50,100 nt of DNA. It comes from DAINPP01 sp036743375. GTDB lineage: Bacteria > Thermotogota > Thermotogae > MWEM01. The first letter of the stretch is position 1; every line of letters begins with the position of its first letter. The DNA is taken from NCBI GenBank assembly GCA_036743375.1, contig DAINPP010000018.1, positions 1-50,100 of the forward strand, in the 5' to 3' direction. Position numbers and translations under genes: made by a program. The notes beneath the pieces were generated by a model. It was not told the DNA's origin. It saw only the letters and a list, made by a program, of their open reading frames with translations, and made no database searches. Positions 24,016-31,234 of the stretch are shown piece after piece.

Positions 24016-26042
24016 CAAACCACTACCTTTTTATTTTTTGGTTTTACAAGTCCCATGATAATAAGCAGGACAAAGAGTATTATATAGAGGACGAGCATTG
24101 ATTGCAACCCACTTAGACCAAGTAGAGACCCACCGGTAAAGATGAGGAACGCAAAGATAAATCCAATGATGGTCTGGTAAATCAGCGAGAAGAACATCCA
24201 TTTAAAACCGGCTTCGGCACTGATCGTGATCAACGTGGCGAGACACGGCGGATAAAGAGCCATGAAGATGATCATGGCCGCTGCATGAAGCGGTGTCATC
24301 CCTTCTTCCTGCTCAGCCATCTTCTCACCGAGCTGCTGTGCTTCTTCATCAGAATCTGACTGATAGATACTTCCCAATGTGGCCACGGTATTTTCCTTCG
24401 CCGCGAGTGCACTGATCAATCCGACGTTGATCTTCCAATTAAAGCCGAGATATTTGGTCACCGGTTCCAACCATATACCAAGTGTCCCAAGATAACTCGT
24501 TCGCAACGTTTCATCGTGATACAGTTTCTGAAGTGTCTTTCTGTCACGGTCAGTTGTTTTCAACAGCTTAGCCACGTTCTTTGCTTCGCCGTCGGTGATT
24601 TTTGTTCCACTGACAGATATCTTTCCACTCCTTAAGATACTGAAAAACACAGGATTTGCATTCTCCCAGGCTTCGTAGAATCGATTAGATTCGAATACGG
24701 TTTCCTCTGCGGATAGATAGGCTGTATAAGTTCTGAATTCCGAAAGGGCCTTTTCATAATCGGTCTTGTACAACTCAAATCCCTCAAGGATTTCTTCATC
24801 AAGTTCAAAAGAACCTTTTACCACCACTTTGAAATATTCAGGATCCTGGAGAAGATATTTCAGGTTGATATCCTTTAATAAAGCCTCATCTGAGACATTT
24901 CGCTTCGCGTCGCCGTATCTCGCACTGAAAGCAAAATAATCTCCCATTTCTTCTACCGTGTCAAAACTGCCGGCATAGGTACTTGATGATCCCAGTGAGG
25001 CAACAAAGTCTTCCACCACGCCTTGAACTTCCTCTTCATATGTAATTTGATTGTCTTTTCCCACACCCGGGAAGTTCAGAAGGAAATACAATGCGATCAT
25101 CACAAGGATAATGATAGTCAAGACCTTTTTCAGGAATGACCAGGTTCTTTCTACAACTCTTCTGAGAACATTTGTCAGTGAAGGCACGTGATAAGCCGGC
25201 ATCTCCATCAGAAACGGTGCCGTTTCATAATTCTTCAACACGGTAAGTGACAGGATTTTACTGACGATCAAGGCTACAAATATAGTGATGGTCGATATCA
25301 TAAACATCATGAAACCGGCATGTTCGATAAAAAATATATCAATCAGCAGGACATAGAATGGAATCTTTGCGAGACAATTCATCAGCGGAACAACGAGAAT
25401 GGTCGCCAGTCTGGCCTTTTCATCCTTTATCGCCCTTGTTGACATGATCCCGGGAATGGCACAGCCTCCCACATACAAACCACCAAGCATCAGGGGAAGG
25501 GCGGATTGTCCGTGAAGCCCGAACGGTTTGAATATTCTGTCGAGGATAAAGGCGATACGTGCCATATACCCGGAATCTTCCATGATAGCCACAAGGGCAA
25601 AGAGTATTATGAATATTGGGATATAATTCAAAACGGAGTTAATCCCCTGAACAACCCACATGACAAGTGAAGTGATCAACGGATCGGCAAAGAACCCGGA
25701 TTGTGGCAGAATAGATTCCACGGCATCCTGAAAGACTCCAAGCACCGGCCACCAGTAATTTGTCAGATTGTACCCCTGAACGATTGCCAGTTCATAGACC
25801 CCAAGTAGTGTCAGGATCAGGATGATGGGACCGAAGAACCTGTGACAGACAATTGCATCAATCTTATCCGTTAATGTCTTTTTCTTAGAGCCATCAGATT
25901 TTGTTGAGGCATCGATGATGGACTGTGCCTTAAAATATCTCGATTCCGCAATGTGTATCTGTGCGTTGACTTCAGAATTTTTATTAAAATCGTCCCTGAT
26001 AGTCTTTAATTTCTTTACGATTGTCTCTCTGTTATCCATCAT
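24015..26042 (-). CDS. feoB: Ferrous iron transporter FeoB, membrane permease part
   Basis: A 675-residue polypeptide carrying the FeoB linker and the two Gate domains without the GTPase domain, which is encoded by the gene just upstream. Gate motif 1 is GGCAIPGIMSTR (around 192-203, Cys194), the FeoB_C motif is LGFNWKINVGLISALAAKE (532-550), and Gate motif 2 is ALYPPCLATL with Cys600. Between LLNFPG (about 321-326) and SYLGTLGIWLEPV (about 516) lies a roughly 185-residue hydrophilic insertion that ordinary FeoB proteins do not have at this size. ATG 26042 overlaps the GTPase gene by 11 nt. Together the two gene products make a 919-residue Fe(II) importer. Confidence 0.93.
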   Translation of the reverse strand: MMDNRETIVKKLKTIRDDFNKNSEVNAQIHIAESRYFKAQSIIDASTKSDGSKKKTLTDKIDAIVCHRFFGPIILILTLLGVYELAIVQGYNLTNYWWPVLGVFQDAVESILPQSGFFADPLITSLVMWVVQGINSVLNYIPIFIILFALVAIMEDSGYMARIAFILDRIFKPFGLHGQSALPLMLGGLYVGGCAIPGIMSTRAIKDEKARLATILVVPLMNCLAKIPFYVLLIDIFFIEHAGFMMFMISTITIFVALIVSKILSLTVLKNYETAPFLMEMPAYHVPSLTNVLRRVVERTWSFLKKVLTIIILVMIALYFLLNFPGVGKDNQITYEEEVQGVVEDFVASLGSSSTYAGSFDTVEEMGDYFAFSARYGDAKRNVSDEALLKDINLKYLLQDPEYFKVVVKGSFELDEEILEGFELYKTDYEKALSEFRTYTAYLSAEETVFESNRFYEAWENANPVFFSILRSGKISVSGTKITDGEAKNVAKLLKTTDRDRKTLQKLYHDETLRTSYLGTLGIWLEPVTKYLGFNWKINVGLISALAAKENTVATLGSIYQSDSDEEAQQLGEKMAEQEEGMTPLHAAAMIIFMALYPPCLATLITISAEAGFKWMFFSLIYQTIIGFIFAFLIFTGGSLLGLSGLQSMLVLYIILFVLLIIMGLVKPKNKKVVV

Positions 26043-26766
26043 TATCACCACTGAGCTTTGCAAATATCGGATTTGACAATCTTTTCCCCATGATGAGATT
26101 CTCTATCTCCGTATCATTTTCCATCCATTTGATGGCAAGCCATCTTTTTGGCAAGTCGTAAAGATCATCGAGCTGTTCCAGCTCCACTTCTATCTCACCA
26201 ATCACCTCTTCAAGCTGCTTACCATAATCAACATTCATGACACTCTTTAACGGATTCCCGTTTGCCGAAGCATCACACATTTCATAAATCTGTTGCCTTA
26301 ATTCATCAACACCTTTTGCCTTATTGGCAATGATCGGTGATACTCTCAATCCGAGTTCCTTTTGAAATCTCTCAACGTCTATCTCTACTCCCCTTGCCTT
26401 GGCCACATCGAGCATATTAAGAGCAACGATTACCGGACAACCGAGTTCAGCAAGCTGAAATGTGAAACTGAGACTTCGCGCCAGATTGGAAGCATCCATG
26501 ACATGTATGGCAAGTTCCGGTTTCTCTTCGAGAATAACCGCCCTTGCCACCCTTTCTTCGAGTGAATAAGCTGTCAGACTGTACGTTCCAGGGAGATCAA
26601 TCACGGTGAATTTATCCGAATTGTATTTATAAACACCGGTCTTTTTTTCGACGGTAACTCCGGGATAATTGGCAATAAACTGCCTCGCACCCGTTAACGC
26701 ATTAAAGAGCGTCGATTTTCCCGCATTCGGCTGACCGGTGAGTGCTATCGTAAATTCTCTGCTCAT
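26032..26766 (-). CDS. feoB: Ferrous iron transporter FeoB, GTPase domain as a separate protein
   Basis: A 244-residue cytosolic protein equal to the N-terminal G domain of FeoB plus part of its helical GDI-like region. G1 is GQPNAGKST at residues 11-19, G2 PGVTVE at 35-40, G3 DLPG at 57-60, and G4 NMLD at 117-120. It ends in its own stop codon and overlaps the start of the permease part by 11 nt, so the two halves are translated in a fixed ratio. The ATG overlaps the end of feoA. All G motifs are intact, so this is a functional split rather than decay. Confidence 0.95.
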   Translation of the reverse strand: MSREFTIALTGQPNAGKSTLFNALTGARQFIANYPGVTVEKKTGVYKYNSDKFTVIDLPGTYSLTAYSLEERVARAVILEEKPELAIHVMDASNLARSLSFTFQLAELGCPVIVALNMLDVAKARGVEIDVERFQKELGLRVSPIIANKAKGVDELRQQIYEMCDASANGNPLKSVMNVDYGKQLEEVIGEIEVELEQLDDLYDLPKRWLAIKWMENDTEIENLIMGKRLSNPIFAKLSGDNDG

Positions 26767-26999
26767 ACTCTTTCTACCACCAGCAACTTTGCCTCATTAT
26801 GTCTCAAACTGACATGTGCCCCTCTTATATCCACTTCAAGGGGATCGGCAAAAGGGGCATTTCGTATTACATCGAGTTCGGTCCCCCTCAAGAATCCCAT
26901 ATCGAGAAGTCTTTGTGACTCTGCACTCCCCAGTGTAATACTGACAATCTTACATTTTTCTCCAGGTTTGATATTATCAAGACTCAGCTTTTCGCTCAT
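26763..26999 (-). CDS. feoA: FeoA family protein
   Basis: A 78-residue SH3-like FeoA protein, an activator of FeoB that binds in the cytoplasm. The family pattern is clear: LDNIKPGEKCKIVSITLG, then SQRLLDMGFLRGTELDVIRNAPFADPLEVDIRGAHVSLRHNEAKLLVV. The stop overlaps the ATG of the FeoB GTPase gene, and its own ATG lies inside the end of the upstream FeoA-like gene. Confidence 0.95.
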   Translation of the reverse strand: MSEKLSLDNIKPGEKCKIVSITLGSAESQRLLDMGFLRGTELDVIRNAPFADPLEVDIRGAHVSLRHNEAKLLVVERV

Positions 27000-27312
27000 T
27001 CAAAAACCACCCCAACCCTCTTCTTTTCTGTCTGTTCTCATGTCTTCTCGCCCTTCTCTCGCCATGTCTGCACTGATGAATGCACTCCACTCTGAGATTT
27101 CTCGCAAGATCCTCCTCAATGGCAAGTCGTGTGTGATCTACCGCAACGAGATAAGGGGAGTTGTTCACACCCGGTATGAGAATTTCAAACTCCATTCCCT
27201 GAGCAAGTCCCATATCGGATAATCGTCTTGCAACAGACTCATCACCGGTATGGGCTATGATTCTCATATTCATTTTTTCCTTTATATCACTTAAATAACA
27301 TATTCCTCTCAT
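26977..27312 (-). CDS. FeoA-like protein with basic C-terminal tail
   Basis: A 111-residue FeoA-like protein. Residues 1-78 carry the FeoA pattern (YLSDIKEKMNMRIIAHTGD, then VARRLSDMGLAQGMEFEIL, then LVAVDHTRLAIEEDLARNL). After this, about 30 residues form a tail very rich in Arg, His and Glu (CRHGERRARRHENRQKRR), which is unusual for FeoA and could bind metal or nucleic acid. AAGGTG lies 6 nt before the ATG. It is one of two FeoA paralogues in tandem ahead of the split FeoB. Confidence 0.88.
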   Translation of the reverse strand: MRGICYLSDIKEKMNMRIIAHTGDESVARRLSDMGLAQGMEFEILIPGVNNSPYLVAVDHTRLAIEEDLARNLRVECIHQCRHGERRARRHENRQKRRGLGWFLNERKAES

Positions 27313-27337
27313 AAAAACACCTTCTTATGATTAACAC

Positions 27338-27365
27338 TCAAGGGTGATTTTAAAATCACCCTTGA
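27338..27365. terminator. Perfect 28-bp inverted repeat between envelope-protein and feo genes
   Basis: A 14-bp self-complementary stem with no T-run on either side sits between the DUF4198 gene and feoA. As RNA it would be a stable hairpin that may partly terminate, or protect the 3' end of the upstream message. No good promoter lies between it and feoA, so the feo genes are probably reached by read-through. Confidence 0.55.
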
Positions 27366-27383
27366 ATAAATAAGCCTTATAGT

Positions 27384-28199
27384 TTAAAATGGATTATTTT
27401 CCACCTTCATGAATATGGCGGCACCGACTTCCTGATCTGTTCCGTCGATGGGTTCACCTTCCATCAGGGCTACGAATCCCCACCAGCCAGCCCATGGGAA
27501 CGAGAATGAAAATTCTCCATTTTCATTTGTGGCAAAAGCCATTGCAGGACTCTCACCGCCATCAAAATCTAAAATGGGTGCATCATCGTCAAAAGCTCCC
27601 TTAAAAGCCTTTTTGTTGAGGTACTCTACTTCGATTTCCGCATTTGCAACGGGTTCTCCATCCATCATGACAATTCCTCTGAACGTTGTTCCTGCGTAAA
27701 GGTTGATCGGCCAGTTAAGCGGGACAATTTCTGCCTTCATACCCGTTTCTTCTGCCCAGTCTGTGGGAAGTCCGGCTCTGTTAACGATGATCTTTGAATA
27801 CTGCGTGATGTAGATGCCCTCAGAAGCCTCATAATACGCACCCGGTTCAAGTGTAAACATGAAGTCTCCCATTCCCCTGCATCTGTAACTCATTCTGTAA
27901 GCATCTGCTGATCTTTCACCGTGTGTGAAAGTGAATTTTTCCAGCTGATCTGTAAGCTCTGTGAATTCTCCCTTGTTCCATACGCCAAATTTAGTCGGTT
28001 GAGCCATGTTCATTGTAAGCGGTTCCGGAATAGAATCATGCGTTCCACCACCCGGATGTGTGAAGATTAGTTCAAGATCTATCTTACTGGATTCATCTTC
28101 GCTGAGAAAAACATCCGGTGTATAAATCATCTGAAAGTGGGCAAAAGTTGCTGAAGCAACTAAAGCAAGCGCTATCGCTATCATTAAAACTCTTTTCAT
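27384..28199 (-). CDS. Periplasmic DUF4198-type metal-transport accessory protein
   Basis: A 271-residue exported protein with a signal peptide (KRVLM...ASATFA, cleavage near residue 20). The mature start HFQMIYTPDVFL is typical of DUF4198, the family of NikK-type periplasmic partners of ECF nickel/cobalt importers and related metal-uptake proteins. A PGGGTHDS segment, a GAYYEASEGIYITQYSKIIVN strand, and a late carboxypeptidase-regulatory-like fold (GEPVANAEIEVEYLN...NENGEFSFSFPWAGWWGF) follow. The ATG is preceded by GGGAGAGG. It follows the next gene closely and precedes the feo genes, so it may deliver iron or another divalent metal. The metal is not known. Confidence 0.83.
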   Translation of the reverse strand: MKRVLMIAIALALVASATFAHFQMIYTPDVFLSEDESSKIDLELIFTHPGGGTHDSIPEPLTMNMAQPTKFGVWNKGEFTELTDQLEKFTFTHGERSADAYRMSYRCRGMGDFMFTLEPGAYYEASEGIYITQYSKIIVNRAGLPTDWAEETGMKAEIVPLNWPINLYAGTTFRGIVMMDGEPVANAEIEVEYLNKKAFKGAFDDDAPILDFDGGESPAMAFATNENGEFSFSFPWAGWWGFVALMEGEPIDGTDQEVGAAIFMKVENNPF

Positions 28200-28224
28200 C
28201 TTAAATCCTCTCCCTTTAAATAGA

Positions 28225-28812
28225 TTATCTCTTCTGTCTGATTGCAATGATCATCAGCATGAACACAACAAAGATCATGCATATTGCGATAATGCCAAGA
28301 AACACTGATACAAGCGTCAACTGCGCTGTAAATTCCTTTACTTCAACCTTCGCACTGCCATAATCTCTGACTGGATAGTAAGATGCCGGGCTTGTGTAAG
28401 TTACAGGTGCCGTCTGAACGGCTGATGTCTGTACTGGCGTCTGTTGAACAGGAGCTACTGTCGATTCAGATTTTTTTTCTTCCTCAACAGCCGGTTCTTC
28501 CTCTGTTGCTTTTTTTGTTGGACCTTCTTTTTTCACAACATGTCCCGGGCCAGCATCCATTACAACAAAATACTTTGATATCTCCGGTATTTCGATTTCA
28601 ACAGAACTGAAATCATCAAACTTACCTTCCCAGATAATATTTCCATCCTCATCTTCCAGTCTGCAATCAATCCCCTGCGCACCTGATCCATCCGAAAATC
28701 CAGCCTCTGCATAAAGCGTTCCATCACCATTATCTTCAACGAGTAACAGAGGTGTGTGTGCAAATACCACTGCAGTAGACAAAACCATAAGCAAGATTAA
28801 TATTTTTTTCAT
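28225..28812 (-). CDS. Envelope protein with secretion signal and C-terminal membrane anchor (NikL-like layout)
   Basis: A 195-residue protein: a signal peptide (to about AHTPLL), a small beta domain with DNGDGTLYAEAGFSDGSGAQG, a low-complexity Glu/Lys/Pro/Thr/Val linker (about 100-145), and one C-terminal membrane helix ending in RQKR. This layout, and pairing with a DUF4198 protein, matches the NikL/NikK accessory pairs of metal importers. Here the pair is linked to feo instead of an ECF transporter. ATG 28812 follows GGAGGTGA; a GTG at 28821 is possible but overlaps that site. Confidence 0.75.
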   Translation of the reverse strand: MKKILILLMVLSTAVVFAHTPLLLVEDNGDGTLYAEAGFSDGSGAQGIDCRLEDEDGNIIWEGKFDDFSSVEIEIPEISKYFVVMDAGPGHVVKKEGPTKKATEEEPAVEEEKKSESTVAPVQQTPVQTSAVQTAPVTYTSPASYYPVRDYGSAKVEVKEFTAQLTLVSVFLGIIAICMIFVVFMLMIIAIRQKR

Positions 28813-28884
28813 AGAAGTCACCTCCTTATATTTATTGTTATATATTATATCTTTATGCCGGTATTTTATACAACAACCGATAAG

Positions 28885-28939
28885 AATTATATATAATTAA
28901 ATCCGATATGTCAACCTCTTTATTTTGCACATATATGTG
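28885..28939 (-). promoter_or_regulatory. Consensus promoter and palindromes of the metal operon
   Basis: On the minus strand TTGACA (28909-28914) and TATAAT (28886-28891) are 17 nt apart, a perfect consensus promoter. A palindrome AATTATATATAATT (28885-28898) covers the -10, and CACATATATGTG (28928-28939) lies just upstream of the -35. Such a strong promoter with symmetric sites suggests repression by a metal-responsive regulator such as a Fur-family protein (inferred). Confidence 0.75.
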
Positions 28940-29154
28940 TTGTGCATATATACAACAAACCATTTTATGCATTAATTCATTATTGTATAAGCATTATCTG
29001 AGCACTTTTTTGGACCTTTTTTCGACTTGTGTTCTTTCCAATATTTCAAATAAATCTTTACCATCAGGTAACTACACTGCTGTAATTCATATTTTATGCG
29101 TATATTATCGGAGAACTCTATATGTTAATAACATATATAGGATTTTATTATATG
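28940..29154 (+). other. Spacer between two divergent metal-gene promoters
   Basis: This AT-rich 215-bp stretch holds no supported ORF. It contains a perfect 19-bp palindrome, TATATGTTAATAACATATA (29119-29137), 17 nt upstream of the zinT-like -35 and probably a regulator site. I see nothing else definable. Confidence 0.5.
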
Positions 29155-29214
29155 TTGACATGCAATATTTAACTATGTATAATTCTTCTCGGTTGAAATA
29201 TTATATACATAGTT
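29155..29214 (+). promoter_or_regulatory. Consensus promoter and paired half-sites of the ZinT-like gene
   Basis: TTGACA (29155-29160) and TATAAT (29178-29183) are 17 nt apart. AACTATGTATA (29171-29181) overlaps the -10 and its exact inverted copy TATACATAGTT lies at 29204-29214, 33 bp apart start to start, or about three helical turns. This resembles paired operator half-sites around the transcription start near 29190. Confidence 0.75.
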
Positions 29215-29281
29215 ATATATATTACTTCGACTAAATACAATATTTGGGGGATGGCCCATTAAAACAAGGAGATGTTTTTAA

Positions 29282-29908
29282 ATGAAGAAGTTTCTTTTGA
29301 TCATGGTAACAGTTGTAATGCTTATGGGAATGATGTTTGCCGCTACTGAAGCAGCAGAAAAAGTCACAGATCTCAGTGGTTGGAAAGGTGTGAACATTTC
29401 AACGACTAAGATTCTTTCAGGAACAAGAATGAACGCATATGCCTCTGAAATTGCTCAGTATAAAGAAGGCTACGATGCACAGATGGTTAAACTTTTTGTT
29501 GATAAGATGTATTATACAACTTTCTTCACATGGGAAGTTCTGGACGATGCAAGAACAGTTGTATTTGATAACATGTACACAGGAGAATATGATTACGTTG
29601 GATCATTCACAACGATGTGGGGAGATTACGAATTAACTTGGAATATTTTCAAGACAGAGACAACAGAAGCTATTAATGCAGGTTATAAATACCTTGTTCT
29701 TTTCCCATATCACGGACATGGTGAAGGTGCAAAACACATGCATATGAGATATGGAAATGCAAGTATCGATTATCTCGTAACAGATCCAAGTCTTTCAAGC
29801 TGGTGGCCTACTTGTTACAAAGCAGAAAACATGGAAGAAGAAACTCTTTATAGTGAATTAATGTCCGGAGCAAAAATGATGACCACGATGCTTCCGGATG
29901 TAAAATAG
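29282..29908 (+). CDS. ZinT/YodA-like periplasmic metal-binding protein
   Basis: A 208-residue secreted protein with a signal peptide ending around FAATEA (residue 20-25). The mature part matches the ZinT (YodA / AdcA C-terminal) calycin-like fold: DLSGWKGVN at the start, FTWEVLDDARTVVF in the middle, and a C-terminal HGHGEGAKHMHMRYGNAS followed by DPSLSSWWPTCY, corresponding to the HFHL...WPTYYP end of ZinT. The histidine cluster is the likely Zn(II)-binding site. It buffers or delivers zinc or another divalent metal outside the membrane. AAGGAG precedes the ATG. It is divergent from the DUF4198-feo operon and under a strong, apparently repressible promoter. Confidence 0.85.
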   Translation: MKKFLLIMVTVVMLMGMMFAATEAAEKVTDLSGWKGVNISTTKILSGTRMNAYASEIAQYKEGYDAQMVKLFVDKMYYTTFFTWEVLDDARTVVFDNMYTGEYDYVGSFTTMWGDYELTWNIFKTETTEAINAGYKYLVLFPYHGHGEGAKHMHMRYGNASIDYLVTDPSLSSWWPTCYKAENMEEETLYSELMSGAKMMTTMLPDVK

Positions 29909-29981
29909 AACCGGAATTCCACGGAGCTCGATATTATTTATCGGCATACAATATTTCGTAACAAATAATTTTTTCACTCTA

Positions 29982-30007
29982 CCCCCTCATCGTTGAGGGG
30001 GCTTTTA
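29982..30007 (+). terminator. Terminator after the ZinT-like gene
   Basis: CCCCCTCA pairs with TGAGGGGG around TCGT and is followed by CTTTTA. The stem is strong but the T-tract short. Confidence 0.7.
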
Positions 30008-30047
30008 GTCATTCTTGATTTTAAAGATCAGGTAATTACATATGGGC

Positions 30048-30530
30048 TCATCTGATACCTATCTCTTTCAACCAGTCGATAATCCTTTCCTCAGAAGAAT
30101 TCACACTGTATACCGCAAGGCCTTTCAGGATTCGAAAATCAGGACATAAGTCGGCAATATCACGTTCCATCCGTCCCCATGATCCACCTCCATGAGTACA
30201 GAAGGGAATAACCGTCTTCCCGGCTAAATCCTGATTGTCGAGAAATGTAGCAAGTGGCGGTGCAATCGTACTACACCAGTTTGGGGTTCCGATAAAAACG
30301 GTACCATATGACTCAAGCTGCGAAAAGTCATTTTTAAGTTTCGGATGAAATCCTGAGGCAATTTCTTCTTTTGATTGTTGCAAGACAGAGTTATAATCAT
30401 TCGGATAAGCCTTTTCAGGCATAAGTTCACAAAGTGTCCCATCGATTTGTTTTGTTATTAATTCCGCCATCTTTGCAGTATTCCCCGAGTGAGAATAATA
30501 CACAATTAAGATCTTTCCCTTCATTTTCAT
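30048..30530 (-). CDS. Flavodoxin family protein
   Basis: A 160-residue flavodoxin-like electron carrier. The FMN phosphate loop is YYSHSGNTAKMAE near residue 10, FIGTPNWCSTIAPP lies in the middle, and FCTHGGGSWGRMERDIADL near residue 115 completes the flavin site. This subtype is common beside aldo-keto reductases and cyclophilin-like proteins in anaerobes. The ATG at 30530 follows AAAGGTG. Its promoter carries the same MerR-type operator as the oxidoreductase operon at 32.7-36.7 kb, so it probably belongs to that regulon. Confidence 0.9.
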   Translation of the reverse strand: MKMKGKILIVYYSHSGNTAKMAELITKQIDGTLCELMPEKAYPNDYNSVLQQSKEEIASGFHPKLKNDFSQLESYGTVFIGTPNWCSTIAPPLATFLDNQDLAGKTVIPFCTHGGGSWGRMERDIADLCPDFRILKGLAVYSVNSSEERIIDWLKEIGIR

Positions 30531-30594
30531 GATCACCTTTCATTATTTTATTGTTTATCATCCAGCTTATTACCTTCAAAAGGAAGATGATTGG

Positions 30595-30625
30595 ATTGTA
30601 TCACCGAGAGTAAACTCTAAGTCAA
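30595..30625 (-). promoter_or_regulatory. MerR-type promoter (19-bp spacer) of the flavodoxin gene
   Basis: On the minus strand TTGACT (30620-30625) and TACAAT (30595-30600) are 19 nt apart. The spacer carries the dyad GAGAGTAAACTCT, identical to the copy at 36.83 kb. An over-long spacer around a dyad is the hallmark of MerR-activated promoters. Confidence 0.85.
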
Positions 30626-30685
30626 GGTGTTTTTCTGATTAACTTAATCGTTACCATGAATGGGTTCAGGTTTTTTTTTACTCTC

Positions 30686-30714
30686 TTGACTTTTTTGTTT
30701 AGGTACTATACAAT
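30686..30714 (+). promoter_or_regulatory. marR promoter with embedded operator; leaderless start
   Basis: TTGACT (30686-30691) and TACAAT (30709-30714) are 17 nt apart. The near-palindrome TTGTTTAGGTACTATACAA (30695-30713) covers spacer and -10. The GTG start codon of the gene is 6 nt after the -10, so it coincides with the expected +1. Confidence 0.75.
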
Positions 30715-30720
30715 CAGATT

Positions 30721-31173
30721 GTGTATAAAGAATTGAAAGACAGAATCAGTGATCAACTTTCAGCACTGATAGAAAAGGCTGGCAAAAACGCAAAAAAAAG
30801 TTTTAAATATGGAACGGATTTTGACCTTTACAGAAGTGAAATCCATGTGATTCATATCATTGGGAATCATCCTGGAATTCATGTGATGCACATTGCAGAA
30901 CTTTTTGGTGTAACGAAAGGGGCCATATCTCAAGTCTTGAAGAAATTGCAAAGTAAAGGCTTTATCACAAAAGAAATTGATGAATCAAATCAGACACGGA
31001 TACTCGTCTATTTGACTGAAAAAGGTAGAACGGCGTATGAAACACATATAGAGAATCATAAGAAAACAGATGGTGAGCTCTTTGAATTTTTCAACAATCT
31101 TGATGAAGAGCAACTGAAACTGATCAACAAGTTCCTTGATCTTATGGATGATATGATGAATAATCACATCTAA
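30721..31173 (+). CDS. MarR family transcriptional regulator
   Basis: A 150-residue MarR regulator with the winged helix HPGIHVMHIAELFGVTKGAISQVLKKLQSKGFITKEIDESNQTRILVYLTEKG at residues 45-97 and dimerisation helices at both ends. The only sensible start is the GTG at 30721. It has no ribosome binding site because it lies at the expected transcription start, so the mRNA is probably leaderless. It is followed after 61 nt by a MATE efflux gene and most likely represses both genes through the two TTGTTTAG-type palindromes flanking the gene. Confidence 0.9.
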   Translation: MYKELKDRISDQLSALIEKAGKNAKKSFKYGTDFDLYRSEIHVIHIIGNHPGIHVMHIAELFGVTKGAISQVLKKLQSKGFITKEIDESNQTRILVYLTEKGRTAYETHIENHKKTDGELFEFFNNLDEEQLKLINKFLDLMDDMMNNHI

Positions 31174-31189
31174 ATTTTTTTAACCAATT

Positions 31190-31204
31190 GTTTAGTATCT
31201 AAAC
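31190..31204 (+). promoter_or_regulatory. Second MarR-type operator, before the MATE gene
   Basis: GTTTAG-TAT-CTAAAC is a perfect 6-3-6 palindrome sharing TTGTTTAG with the operator in the marR promoter. No clear separate promoter accompanies it. Confidence 0.55.
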
Positions 31205-31234
31205 GTATAGTGTATATACATACCAGGAGGTCAT

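Noticed and set aside
28908..29234. A 108-codon plus-strand ORF in the divergent metal promoter region
   Set aside because: It runs through both promoters and their palindromes, is rich in Tyr, Ile, Leu and Cys as expected from AT-rich non-coding DNA, and has no ribosome binding site.
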